From: Chondrilla cf. caribensis
Lineage: Eukaryota; Porifera; Demospongiae; Chondrillida; Chondrillidae
DNA: 64,000 nt
Direction of reading: 5' to 3'
Assembly: GCA_964020155.1 (NCBI GenBank)
Contig: OZ026570.1
Coordinates: 2,243,721 to 2,307,720, forward strand
Shown here in pieces: positions 27,025-37,729 of the stretch (positions are counted from its first letter, which is position 1; each line of letters begins with the position of its first letter). The notes under the pieces were generated by a model, which saw only the letters and a list, made by a program, of their open reading frames with translations, ran no database searches and was not told the DNA's origin. A program made the translations under genes and the position numbers.

Positions 27025-29371
27025 ATGGCGACTGCACACAGGAGATCAAATGGTGACGATAATTTGTATTATTCGATGGATTGGACCCTGAATAACACGG
27101 ATCAGGTGTCACGCTGTCTGTTAGAACTGAAATCAGCACTTGAACAGCCACAAAATATAAAGATTTCAACGTCCCTTCCCGCCAAATCTTTGGAAGGACT
27201 CTGCGGCGAGCTTACTAGATTCCGAAATATCGAAGGACTTAACCTGGAACTCACAGAATGCGAAGACAGCGGAGCCGCACACCTAGCGAGGCTTCTGGGC
27301 AATAAGAGCTTGAAGTACTTGGCAATCTCTGCCAATAACTTTACTGCGAGAACCGCTAGGGTACTTTCGGACGCTCTGAAAGAGAGCAGCTTGATTTCCT
27401 TTTCAATGGTTGCCACTCAGCTAGACAACCACGATAAGGCTGTTGGCAACGAAGGAGCGAAGTATTTCAGTTGGTCTTTGAAGGCGAACCCGCTGTTAAA
27501 GAGTTTCTCACTGAAACAAAACCGCGTCTCCAACGAAGGCGTATACTCCATTATCGGCTCCCTGGAGTCTAACAACAACCTCGAATCCCTCAATCTCAGT
27601 TCCAATATGTTTGACTCGCAGGGTGCGACGGCCATTGGGAAGTTTCTGAAAGAAACGTCAAGACTGAAGGTTCTGGTCCTGAATGACATGCCACAGCTTG
27701 GTGACACTGGTGTCCGCGAATTGGCGTCCGGATTGGCCATGAACAAGAGTCTGAAGGTCCTTCACTTGCGTTCGTGTGGCATCTCCACTGTGGGCGGGAA
27801 GCACTTGGTGTCATCGCTGGCTTCCAATTTCACGCTAAAGGAGCTGCATCTTTGTGGAAACACAACATTAGGGAGTGGGACCATTGAGCTGTTCTGCCGA
27901 ATGATGAAGTTCAACCCAACCCTTACCTCGTTACACTTGTCCAGCTGTGGTGTGAGGGACGAAGGAGCAGCTCACCTCGCAGACCTGCTGATGGCCAATA
28001 AGAGCATCGCAGACCTGACCTTGGCCAATAACGACATCAGTGATGCCGGCGCAATACAGCTTGCAGAGGCCTTGATGAACAACAAGTGAGTGAAGAGAGT
28101 TTTATCTGTAGAGTCTCTCTCTGTAATCTGTTAAATGTAACTCTATAATCTCTGTGGAGATCTCTGTCACCAGGGAGGTCTTTGCCTATTACAGTGGATA
28201 TTCCGTAATCCACCACTGCATTATCTGTCCGGTCCACTAAGTCATCATCGATTCTGTGCATGCATCTATTCATTTGTGTACATGGGGACTACTTGGATAA
28301 TTCTCCCAACTCATTAGTTTGCTGTATTTTTTCTCTACAAATTGTGGCGGATTAGTGAGAATTCACTGCATACACAATCTCACACTAATATTGAATTTGT
28401 GTTGCGTATTTCTTGGGTGAAGTTACAATATTTTTCTATCACTTCCTGCCATTAAACTTATGAAGACAACCACCTCTCAACGTTACAGGGACACCTTTGG
28501 TGTCACTGGTCACTGTAATAGTCAAAGACGACTCAACCCTGCTACAATAGCTTTAGTTTATTACAAAAATGTACTTGCATGCGTTGAACATGCAGTGATG
28601 TGAACAGATGTGCACTAAACGGTTGGTGGTTCCGTGCGAGTAATTTGGAATGCAAGCTTTCTCGGTTGTGACAGTTGTGTTCGCTCATGTGAACCGTTTG
28701 TTAGTTTAAGTCCAGTTGTGTATCAATGCTAGTCATAACAGACTGGGCCTTACCTGTGTGGGCATGGAACAGAATTATGATAGCTGTTTCCCAGCTGAAT
28801 GTACTCCTCATGCCTCCCATTCATGGTCAGTGTTGAGCTGAATTACATCCAGTAGAGCCCCACTCAATGGTGATGAGACCACCTCGGTAATACTCCCAGT
28901 TCGTGTGGTGTAGCACTCTACACGTTCAACTTCAGAATACAAGTAATCACCTTACAAATGAGAACACGTACCTTGGTTGATCTGATAGGTAGTCTCAATC
29001 GTGACCTTGTAAAATGTGTTTTAGTGTTGTGTGCTTTCTCGCTATTGCAGAATGTTGTGTCACGTTTATTACATTATTGATACTTCTTCCCATGCAGAAC
29101 GCTAATGAGGCTGTCTATTGATGGCAATCGATTTGGTGTGAATGCTGTTCGACAATTCACTAACAGTCTCCAACACAACACAACCCTCACGACGTTTGTA
29201 TTGGATTCCACACCTACGGAGAGGTTCAGTACAGCTGGCGTTGATGCACTGGTTGGAAAGAATGCCGAACTAGCAGAGTGTCAGACTATCCTTGATGCTT
29301 TGCAGAAGGAGAATAGTAAGCTCCTTCAGGAACTTACCGAGTTTAAAATGTCTACCAAGCAAAGAAAGTGA
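27025..29371 (+). CDS. Ribonuclease-inhibitor-type leucine-rich repeat protein
   Basis: Two exons, 27025-28085 and 29098-29371 (1335 nt, 444 aa); the GTGAGT donor and the AG acceptor keep phase. The first ATG (MATAHRR) is used; a longer frame begins only with GTG. From about residue 60 onward there are roughly 11 LRRs of 28-29 residues of the NLR/RNH1 type (for example LKVLHLRSCGIS and LTSLHLSSCGVRDEGAAHLA). The last 40 residues form a Lys/Glu-rich coiled coil ending KQRK. No NACHT, CARD or signal peptide is present, so it is a stand-alone cytosolic LRR scaffold. The exact orthologue was not recognised. Confidence 0.85.
28192..28368. mobile_element. TA-flanked MITE, family A copy 3
   Basis: Lies in the LRR gene intron. 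It starts TACAGTGGATATTCCGTAAT and ends GGCGGATTAGTGAGAATTCACTG. The left flank is TA and the right flank is CA. More diverged inside than the copies at 261 and 1128. Confidence 0.7.
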
Positions 29372-29906
29372 ATCAACATGCTTTTCACACACTATATTTG
29401 CGAGTAGTTTTCGTGTTAATTTATTTGTAGTATGCTTAATATACATTTATACAACTTTGTATTGTTTTTATTTTATATATTATATCAATTTTATTATTTA
29501 TATTACTAATAATGTATATATGACTAGTATAATATAATTTATATGATATTATACATATATATTATATGTATATTATGTATTAATTCTATTACTAAAAATA
29601 TATTTTAAGTAATATGGATTGCCCTAAAATATTATAATTTCATATATATACTGCATGTGTATGTACATACTAATTATTGGAGTAACCATATTCGAGAATA
29701 AATATTATATTTATGTATAATACATAATATTAAGTGCGTATACATATCCATTCCAAGCTGAAAATTCTGATGTATATGAATTATAATAACTTCTCCGAGA
29801 GCTGCAATACTAACATGCACGTACACATCAGTTCTTACATAATACAGAGCTGAATATAATAATAGTATTATTACACTTGGTGCCAGTTTGATCTGAGACA
29901 ACACAA
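29372..29906. other. AT-rich spacer between convergent genes
   Basis: Spacer between the 3' end of the LRR gene (plus) and the 3' end of GHITM (minus). Strongly AT-rich; AATAAA at 29697-29702 on the plus strand may serve the LRR gene. No gene is visible. Confidence 0.65.
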
Positions 29907-32900
29907 TCAGCGCTTCTTCCTGGAATTAGAGCTCATCAAAATTGATAAGATCCGAATGAAAATGTTGACAGTATCAAGATATATTCCAATGGACCTACAT
30001 AAACAGTGAAATATGATCAAACACGATACAATTGGGGGTGTATAACCACATCTGCCACGGGAGAGTTAACAACAAACCGTCTTGTGTTACACAAAACATT
30101 GCATCCCACACGTTTACACCTAATTTGATTTCCATACACAATATTATGTAGCCAATAGGCAGTAGGAAACCTACAACATGCTGACAGGTGTTGACAGCTG
30201 CACCACCAGAACACAAACAACACTGACTGATGTGTGACACATCCCAGCCACACAGAATACATATAAATGGCAATATATATAATTCACAGACAACACACTC
30301 TACAAGTCCAGTCAAACCTGCTTAGTAAGTACTTTAAAGGGCACAACACGTCTGGTCTATTTCTTATCTGTACTCACTATCAGTACTGATTGACACGGTG
30401 TACATGAGTTAGGGACTGAGTGAGGTGTATGTATGTCTCAACCAAAGTGTGTACATGAACTGTACAACTGTACGTTCATTAGCCAATCAGTCACTACGAG
30501 GAAGATATTCTCTGTTTTATATCTGAATTCGGTTATGTCCAAACCTTTCATCTCACAAAACACTTTCCCCCCTCAAATCTAATGTCCACAGATGTTCAGA
30601 TAACCGAAGTTGTACTGTAATACGTACATAACACAGGGTATATACATACACTGTGTTATGAAATGTATATACTAACATACAGCACGTAACACAGCAGAAG
30701 GGAAACCATACAACATGGAACAACACTACATTTTCTATTGATTTGTGTGTAATAGGCATATCATTGCCACTTCAATAAAGTCTAAGGATCGGATGTTGAT
30801 GGGTTCAACTCACTCATTTACAGGGTCATAATTTTTTGCAAGCTCTGCCTTGTTGAATATCTTCTGGCAGTCATAGAGCAGGAAGGCACTGAACAACAAC
30901 AATCCTCCATACACGGTGACCACATCCACAACAGAGAATGCAACTGTGCCCGGAGTCATGAATAAGCCACCTGTAGGGTAGAAACGACACATATAGTATA
31001 TCAAAGCATACACATGCACACTGTACAGACGTATGTATGTATATTTGATATGAGAACATGGATTGTACAATACAATTCGTGGCACATGGTCTGCTTTAGA
31101 TGTCAGGATTTTTACGTTCTTACGGCACGGTCTACTCAGTCCCACAGCTTGCCTATTCCAACTGTCCCTACTTTGTTCTGATGCTTTTTATGCAAGTCAC
31201 CCCAACATCGTTTTCTGGTTTCAAGAAATCATTGATTATACTTAACATATTCACACGTGTCATATGTACGTACATACATATGTTGGACATGAGTTCACAG
31301 TATGTACCATACTTGCAGTACCACACCTGAAGGCTACAGGGGAACCTTGAGAATCACACACTCATTGGGGAAGAATGCATTTACCTGCCAGAGCATAGCG
31401 GTTGTCAAAATATAGAGGTTTTATGATTATACATAATATGTAGCTTGTAATAATTGCAGTTTCTCAGAATTTAGCCAGACGATAGAATATGTTGGACAAT
31501 GGACATGCTTGATTATCCACTGTCCACTGTACTTATTCTCACATGTAACAAATAAAGCCCAATTCAGTGGATTGGGAGGATGCTGATTTCAAGACTTTGT
31601 GGCCACTGCCAAGTAAACAGGTTATCTAGTGCTAATTATGAAGCCACAGACTTTGAACTATACAAAGAACTGGTAGTGGGAGAGTTAGAATTCAAAGACG
31701 CAACATCAGAGGTTCTCACAGGACTCATTTCAGACATAGAAGACTCAGAAGTACAAATAGACGAAGAAACAGACAGAACTACAGAGAGGGGCGAAGAACT
31801 GCCAACAATAGAGCAGACACAGCTTATACACTACGCATACAAATCCCTAAGTTTACCACCCTTTACTGATATTATCAAGGGGTGGTGAGCTAAGTGATCT
31901 ATGGGTTAATCGCTAAACATAGAACACACAGGAATATCATGCTTGTGCTATGCACAGTATACAATCTGATAGCAAAGGACAAGACTCCGCTAGCGATATG
32001 AGACTAGCTGTTTGAAACCAACCACACTATTCATAATATCACAAAGGCTCATACGTAGCTACGGTGAACATGTGAAAGGGAGAATTTTCCAACAAAACAT
32101 GGCAAATGCAAATAAAGAGATTTATGAGATGTTTTGACCAGGCAGGTTGCTATTGGTTACAAAACTGACAATTCTAAACAACACTTTTGTCCACTAGGAT
32201 CACTTGTTAATGGGACTACAAATTGCATGTAGTCTTAGCAAGCAATGTTCAGTGACAAAGTAACCAAACACATTACATACATGCATTCGTACGTGGACAT
32301 CTACGTACATGCTATTGTCTATCAAGTCCAAAATTCAATGCTAAACTAAAAGTTACTAGCATTTCCGAGTAGTTTAATGGCTGCAAGAAACAAGCGCACG
32401 AAACTTGATTTACAGGGATTATATTAACATTCACAAAACACACTGCCTCTGGAAATTTAATGATACAAATGATGTACTGAGCAATCGCCGAGGTCTCTAG
32501 TGCAAGTGTCAAGTGTAAAGTTGCATCCCCAATTGATATTTTCCATGTTTACAATATAACCAGAAATATAGGCAGAAAGAATATTTGGTGGTTTGTCGAA
32601 TTCTAGGGTATTGGCGGTTTTTATTTTGGCAGATGGCAAGCCCAGGTTATAATGAGGTAGATTGTCAGAATTCAAAGTACCGATACATCGCCATGATTAT
32701 TCGAGCCACGCGGATGTGCAAAGTTGGGGTTACATCACTTTATTGTGATGCAATCCCGACGTTTTGCACGGGTGTCATTATTTTGGTGAATATTATGTTG
32801 GTGGTAGTCGATCAAACTGCCAAAACGCCAAAATAAAATGACCGCCAATATTTCTGGTTATACGGTACATGTTTTGCTGATAGTTTGAACATGAAATGTG

Positions 32901-35865
32901 TAAACACATGGGAAAACATATGAGTACGAGAATGTTATGAGTATAAAGTAACCTAAACAATACACATAGACAGGTAGGCACAGTAGAATAGTAGGCTCAC
33001 CAATACTAGCAACACAAACAATTCCCAAACCAATGGACAGAGGACCAGCCATGTGCAGGTACTTGTCACTTGGAGCACAAGCAGCTGTGAGTGAAAGCCC
33101 CCCAACAACCACAGCAGTGTAGGCAGCAGCTCTGTAAGCTAGAGGACCTATCAAAAGCAACGAAGTTGACAGATTTACAACAGACTTTGAACATGTGATA
33201 GCAACCACAAGAACCCACCTGCCATAAGAAGTAGGGGGGTCAAGGAGGCACCCATGAAAGAACTGAACATAGCAAAGGCAGCTAGCTTGAGAGGAAAAGA
33301 CTCGGAAGAATATGGTACTGACATACAAAGAACAGAGCTTCCGATGGCTCCAACCACACAACCTACAGAAGACTGGAATAATGTTTCCATTTGTGAGTAT
33401 ATACACTATACATACATATGTAAAAGTTACAATACAGTAGCATACAACACTGTGACTACAAAATAAGGTACCTGATACAATGATCAGACACGAACAAATA
33501 AATTTTCAATGCTAAGTACAAAATCAAGCTATCAAAGAAGACTTCTACTCACCAAGATAGGTCGGTTGGCCATAACACGGAGTAATCCTGGTGCTCGTGA
33601 CACGGCCAAAGCCGACAAAGCACATATTCCCAGTCCTCCAGAAAAGTATAGAAATGTCTTACTGATCCGATCTCTGACATGCTTGGGCCAAAACCTACAT
33701 CAGCAGCAAACTGTACCTATGAATCATTGCTTGTGAACCGGTTAGACTAGTTTGGACAGGTTAGGTAGGTTGAACCATAACTGTAACTAGGTTGATATAT
33801 AGGGGTCCATTCAAGTCAAACTTGCTTGGCTTGAAATTTGGATAGGTTAACAGATATCATTTCCCCAAAACCCTTGTTCGAATATTGATCTTTGATCACT
33901 AAGTGAAACCTCTGGGAACACTGAAATATAGTGTAGTCTGGATAAGTCAGAGCTCTGGGGACACTAAAATACAGTGTAGTCTGGATAAATCAGACCTCTG
34001 GGGACACTAAAATACAGTGTAGTCTGGACAAGTCAGACCTCTGGGGACACTAAAATACAGTGTAGTCTGGATAAATCAGACCTCTGGGGACACTAAAATA
34101 CAGTGTAGTGTGGATAAGTCAGAGCTCTGGGGACACTAAAATACAGTGTAGTCTGGATAAATCAGACCTCTGGGGACACTAAAATACAGTGTAGTGTGGA
34201 TAAGTCAGACCTCTGGGGACACTAAAATACAGTGTAGTCTGGATAAGTCAGACCTCTGGGGACACTAAAATACAGTGTAGTCTGGATAAATCAGACCTCT
34301 GGGGACACTAAAATACAGTGTAGTCTGGATAACTCAGACCTCTGGGGACACTAAAATACAGTGTAGTCTGGACAAGTCAGACCTCTGGGGACACTAAAAT
34401 ACAGTGTAGTGTGGATAAGTCAGAGCTCTGGGGACACTAAAATACAGTGTAGTCTGGATAAATCAGACCTCTGGGGACACTAAAATACAGTGTAGTGTGG
34501 ACAAGTCAGACCTCTGGGGACACTAAATGTTAGGTGTGCACATTCACTCCATACAAAGGTTCAACACCTTAAAATGAGTCAAAATTATCAAAAATGCTAC
34601 ATAATATTACAAGCATAATGTATTCATGAATCAAAGAATAAAATAACATTTACGAGTAGAGCATGCTGGAATCATCCGGCAATGTGTACTGTCTGCATAC
34701 ATGGGCCACTGAAACAAATAGGCTAACCTGTATCTATCAATAGCACCTTCTTCCTTGGACAAACCTAGCCCGTAGTAACAGAGGCTTCCAATCCCGATAA
34801 TGCTCCCACCGGCCAACATCAGTCTGCCAACTTGATAGGCTGGAAAGAGCATGGACAGCTAGCATTAACATAAGCTGACATACAGCAGTTCCACAGGCAT
34901 GTGTTTACACCCTCATACCCAGCCAATAGTTCCATGTTTACACATTCCACAAACAGCTGCAGTACATGTAAACATGTGGGAAAACATATGGGTAGGAGAC
35001 TATGTGTTTACCTGAATTGCTACACTACAGTTTATACGTCTGTAGAGATCCGCTTACATTTCATCAAACATAATATTATACTATGGGATGGCTAATACCA
35101 TACTCAGGGAAACAAGGGTGATGTATACGTAAATGAATTTACTGTATATCAATACATGCAATATACTTGACATAAGTAGCTGTTTACTAATTTCGTGTGG
35201 TAAACAGCTGCTACTCAGTAACTGTACTACAAAACATATCTCACATCACATTTACATGGAACATCCAAGTGAAGTAGACATGAGGAGACATACATACTTG
35301 TTTACAAAAGCAAAGTATGTATGGTGTGTTGTCTCGTGACAAATGATTTACATTGATCTTTTTTACAACACAGCGCCAGTAAGCCTAACATGTAGGATGT
35401 ATAGAACGAAGCAATTTGAACGTACCGGGGTAATTTGAAACGGGATGTCTTCAAACATTATTATTGATGATTATGAGCCGTGTTTAAGAACATTTAGAGT
35501 CTATGGTTTAAGTGTCTTGCATTTGTCAATTCCCCATGTATGGAGATACCCTGACGTAAATTTGAATCAATAGTCGAGTATTTAGGCAGTTGAAAATCGG
35601 GTGTGGTAAAATACCCCGGGGTCCCAAATCACCCAGCTCTACACAAGTCAACTATTTTATAAGTACCTGACTGGGTTCCATGCTTGGATTCCACTTGTTG
35701 TACCACTCCAGATCTGACTTGAGAAGCAAAACCCTTACGAAGAGCTCGAGAAACTGTCTGAATTGGAAACAAATTTGTCGATTTAACGGAGTAAGACGAA
35801 ACAAATCTTCCTCTAACAGAGCCTACTGCTCTATAGATAGGTCTACACGCTAACATGGCCATCAT
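29907..35865 (-). CDS. GHITM: GHITM / TMBIM5, mitochondrial inner-membrane Bax-inhibitor family protein
   Basis: Seven exons: 35865-35667, 34839-34728, 33694-33553, 33372-33219, 33147-33001, 30970-30814 and 29994-29907 (999 nt, 332 aa), all in phase. An Arg-rich, acid-poor N-terminus (MMAMLACRPIYRAVGSVRGR) looks like a mitochondrial presequence. Family landmarks follow in order: GSLCYYGLGLSKEEGAI, FWPKHVRDRISKT, a chain of hydrophobic helices, GGLSLTAACAPSDKYL, VYGGLLLFSAFLLYDCQK and a C-terminal helix ending SSNSRKKR. In vertebrates this protein maintains cristae and acts in mitochondrial ion (Ca2+/H+) exchange. Exon 1 and its upstream region are duplicated at 40881-41079. Intron 5 (30971-33000) carries a MITE and intron 2 a 43-bp satellite. 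Confidence 0.94.
30380..30475. repeat. Dispersed repeat family B, copy 3
   Basis: ACTGATTGACACGGTGTACA then GAGTTAGGGACTGAGTGAGG, in the same order as the copies at 16070 and 19826. It lies in a GHITM intron. The flanking sequence at 30350 (AGTAAGTACTT) also looks transposon-derived. Confidence 0.5.
31580..31888 (+). other. Unassigned ORF inside GHITM intron 5 (102 aa)
   Basis: Opposite strand to GHITM. The acidic middle (ISDIEDSEVQIDEETD) and an ending SLPPFTDIIKGW have ordinary protein composition, unlike neighbouring random frames. No intron signals, no relatives recognised. Most likely a fragment of a transposon ORF. Confidence 0.3.
32555..32862. mobile_element. 308-bp MITE with TATAACCAGAAATAT termini
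   Basis: The left end TATAACCAGAAATATAGGC is mirrored by the right end GCCAATATTTCTGGTTATA. Inner parts (GGCGGTTTTTATTTTGGCAG and CTGCCAAAACGCCAAAATAA) are also inversely related. Non-coding, in GHITM intron 5. Confidence 0.75.
33909..34528. repeat. 43-bp satellite, about 14 copies
   Basis: Fourteen tandem copies of a 43-bp unit (CTCTGGGGACACTAAAATAC + AGTGTAGTCTGGATAAGTCA + GAC) lie in GHITM intron 2. Units differ at a few positions (GTCTGG/GTGTGG, ATAAGT/ATAAAT/ACAAGT, AGAGC/AGACC). The order of variants in units 3-7 and 11-14 is similar, suggesting block amplification. The segment TACAGTGTAGTCTGGATAAG resembles a DNA-transposon terminus. Confidence 0.92.
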
Positions 35866-36670
35866 TTCAAGCTTGTCTTCTACGCAGATGAATTATGTCT
35901 CGTATCTACAGACTACAGACATCCACTATACAGCCATTTTCTTGTTTGAAAGCCTTCGATCTATTTTATATTGATTTGACCACGAAGTATGACAATACCT
36001 ACAGCAATTAATTTAGCCCTCAATACACCCATTACTGCTATGTAGGTCCCCTTTTTATCCTACTGTACAAACTATGACGAAACTCACAGATGAAATTGAG
36101 TAACAACCGCTCTGACCATTCCTGGCGTGATCTTGTGTCGCTGTGAGTTTTTCTTACAAGCACGTATGTCTACGTTTGTATTAGTTTATTCTTCAGGCGA
36201 GTATTCCGTCAAATGCCTTTTATATAAACATAGTATGTCTATCGGTTTGGAAGCCTAATTGTGTGTTTCAATGTTGAAAACCACATAGCACGTGCAGCTC
36301 CTCTGGTCAGATCTGGTCCCCCATCACTATCCATGCGCGGAGCAATGTGTATTCCAGTATTGAAATTAGTTTATTCGATATGAAATTCTCAGAACAACAT
36401 TGACTTGGAGATTTAGGTCGGAATTGAAGTTGATTTTTATGGTGCGTATCTCTATGGATCAGATCATAGAATGATACTCTATACTATGCATAGAATATCA
36501 AAAATCAGACCATATTTCGGGAGGGACTCTGATTGACTCTCTTAACATTGTGTACTAACTTTATAATCAATGCTCTACAATTGTCCTTCTTCGAATAATC
36601 CCTTAGTGTTGGTAATAATAATAATTTATACTATCCTGGTGTATGTAATTTGTGTATGTACATACAGATA

Positions 36671-36845
36671 CATTGAATTCTTGTTAATTCGCCACCACTT
36701 TACCAGCAAACTCTCTTCAGCTGCCATCATTTGATTGCATCTATTTTATTAGTGTGCACAATGATGATTTGGATAATTCATCAAACTGATCAATCTGACA
36801 CATGTCTCCTCCATGAATTTTATACTGGATTAATGAGAAAATCAC
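36671..36845. mobile_element. MITE, family A copy 4 (unit 1 only)
   Basis: Opens TACATTGAATTCTTGTTAAT and closes GGATTAATGAGAAAATCAC, a diverged copy of the family at 261 and 1128. Absent from the corresponding place in unit 2. Confidence 0.6.
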
Positions 36846-37729
36846 TATCTGCATATGTGCATGTTGTATGTTGCATGGGCAAATCGAAGCATAGTGTACA
36901 CATATCTGTCCTATATTTGCACACTGCCCTGTGCCATTGCATACTTCCCATGTTGGGTATTTGTTATTTTAATTTGTAAATAAATAGACGATATGCATTT
37001 TAATGCCCACTGCCCACAATATTGGGGGTCCCCGGGGTCAACTGTGAATAAATTTTTGTAAATGCATGGTGTAGTATAGGCAGCTGTGATGGATATTGAG
37101 AAACCTCCCAGTTTTTGCCATCCACTGCAATTATAGCTGAATTCGAAGCTTCCTTGAATGCACACCACTTGCCAATGACAGGAAATATGGTCCAACTTGT
37201 TGATAGAGTGGCAAATTTCTTTGAAACTGAGCATTTCGCAATTACACAATTAAAACAAAGGTATTTGTAGACCTCACAATCGATCAAGTACTATATTCCA
37301 AGATTTACAATCATTTGGGTAGACACGAGAGAGTCTCTCAGCAGCAGATCATTAGATACAAGTTATCTCTATGACTCACCACTGCACCATGCATTAGCTT
37401 GAACTCATTCACAGCTGACCCCGCGACCACATTATTGGGGGGTAGCATAAAAATGCGCATAATCTATTGCCTAGCAACTCATTGTTCAGCTATAATAACA
37501 TTGCTGCACAAGAGTTAGTATAACATACATTAAGTATTTCATATGTAATTGATTAGTGTGAATAATAATGATTGTGTTAATCTGCCACAGTCATCAATCT
37601 ACCACATTTACTTCCAACTGCAATGAAAATTCACTGTGTTGACTTTGTGCGTGTCATTACCACTCATTCTAATGTGGTATTTTGGTGATTTAGTCTCATT
37701 GTTTCCTCCTGTTTAGGAGACAACACGAA

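Noticed and set aside
26828..27169. 113-aa minus-strand ORF over the MFS/LRR promoter
   Set aside because: Antisense to the LRR coding start and the promoter; no splice link to the MFS gene.
33909..34528. Possible CRISPR-like array
   Set aside because: Units are directly adjacent with no spacers; this is a satellite in a eukaryotic intron.
35175..35212. Hairpin AGTAGCTGTTTAC / GTAAACAGCTGCT in GHITM intron 1
   Set aside because: Short isolated inverted repeat with no other support for an RNA gene.
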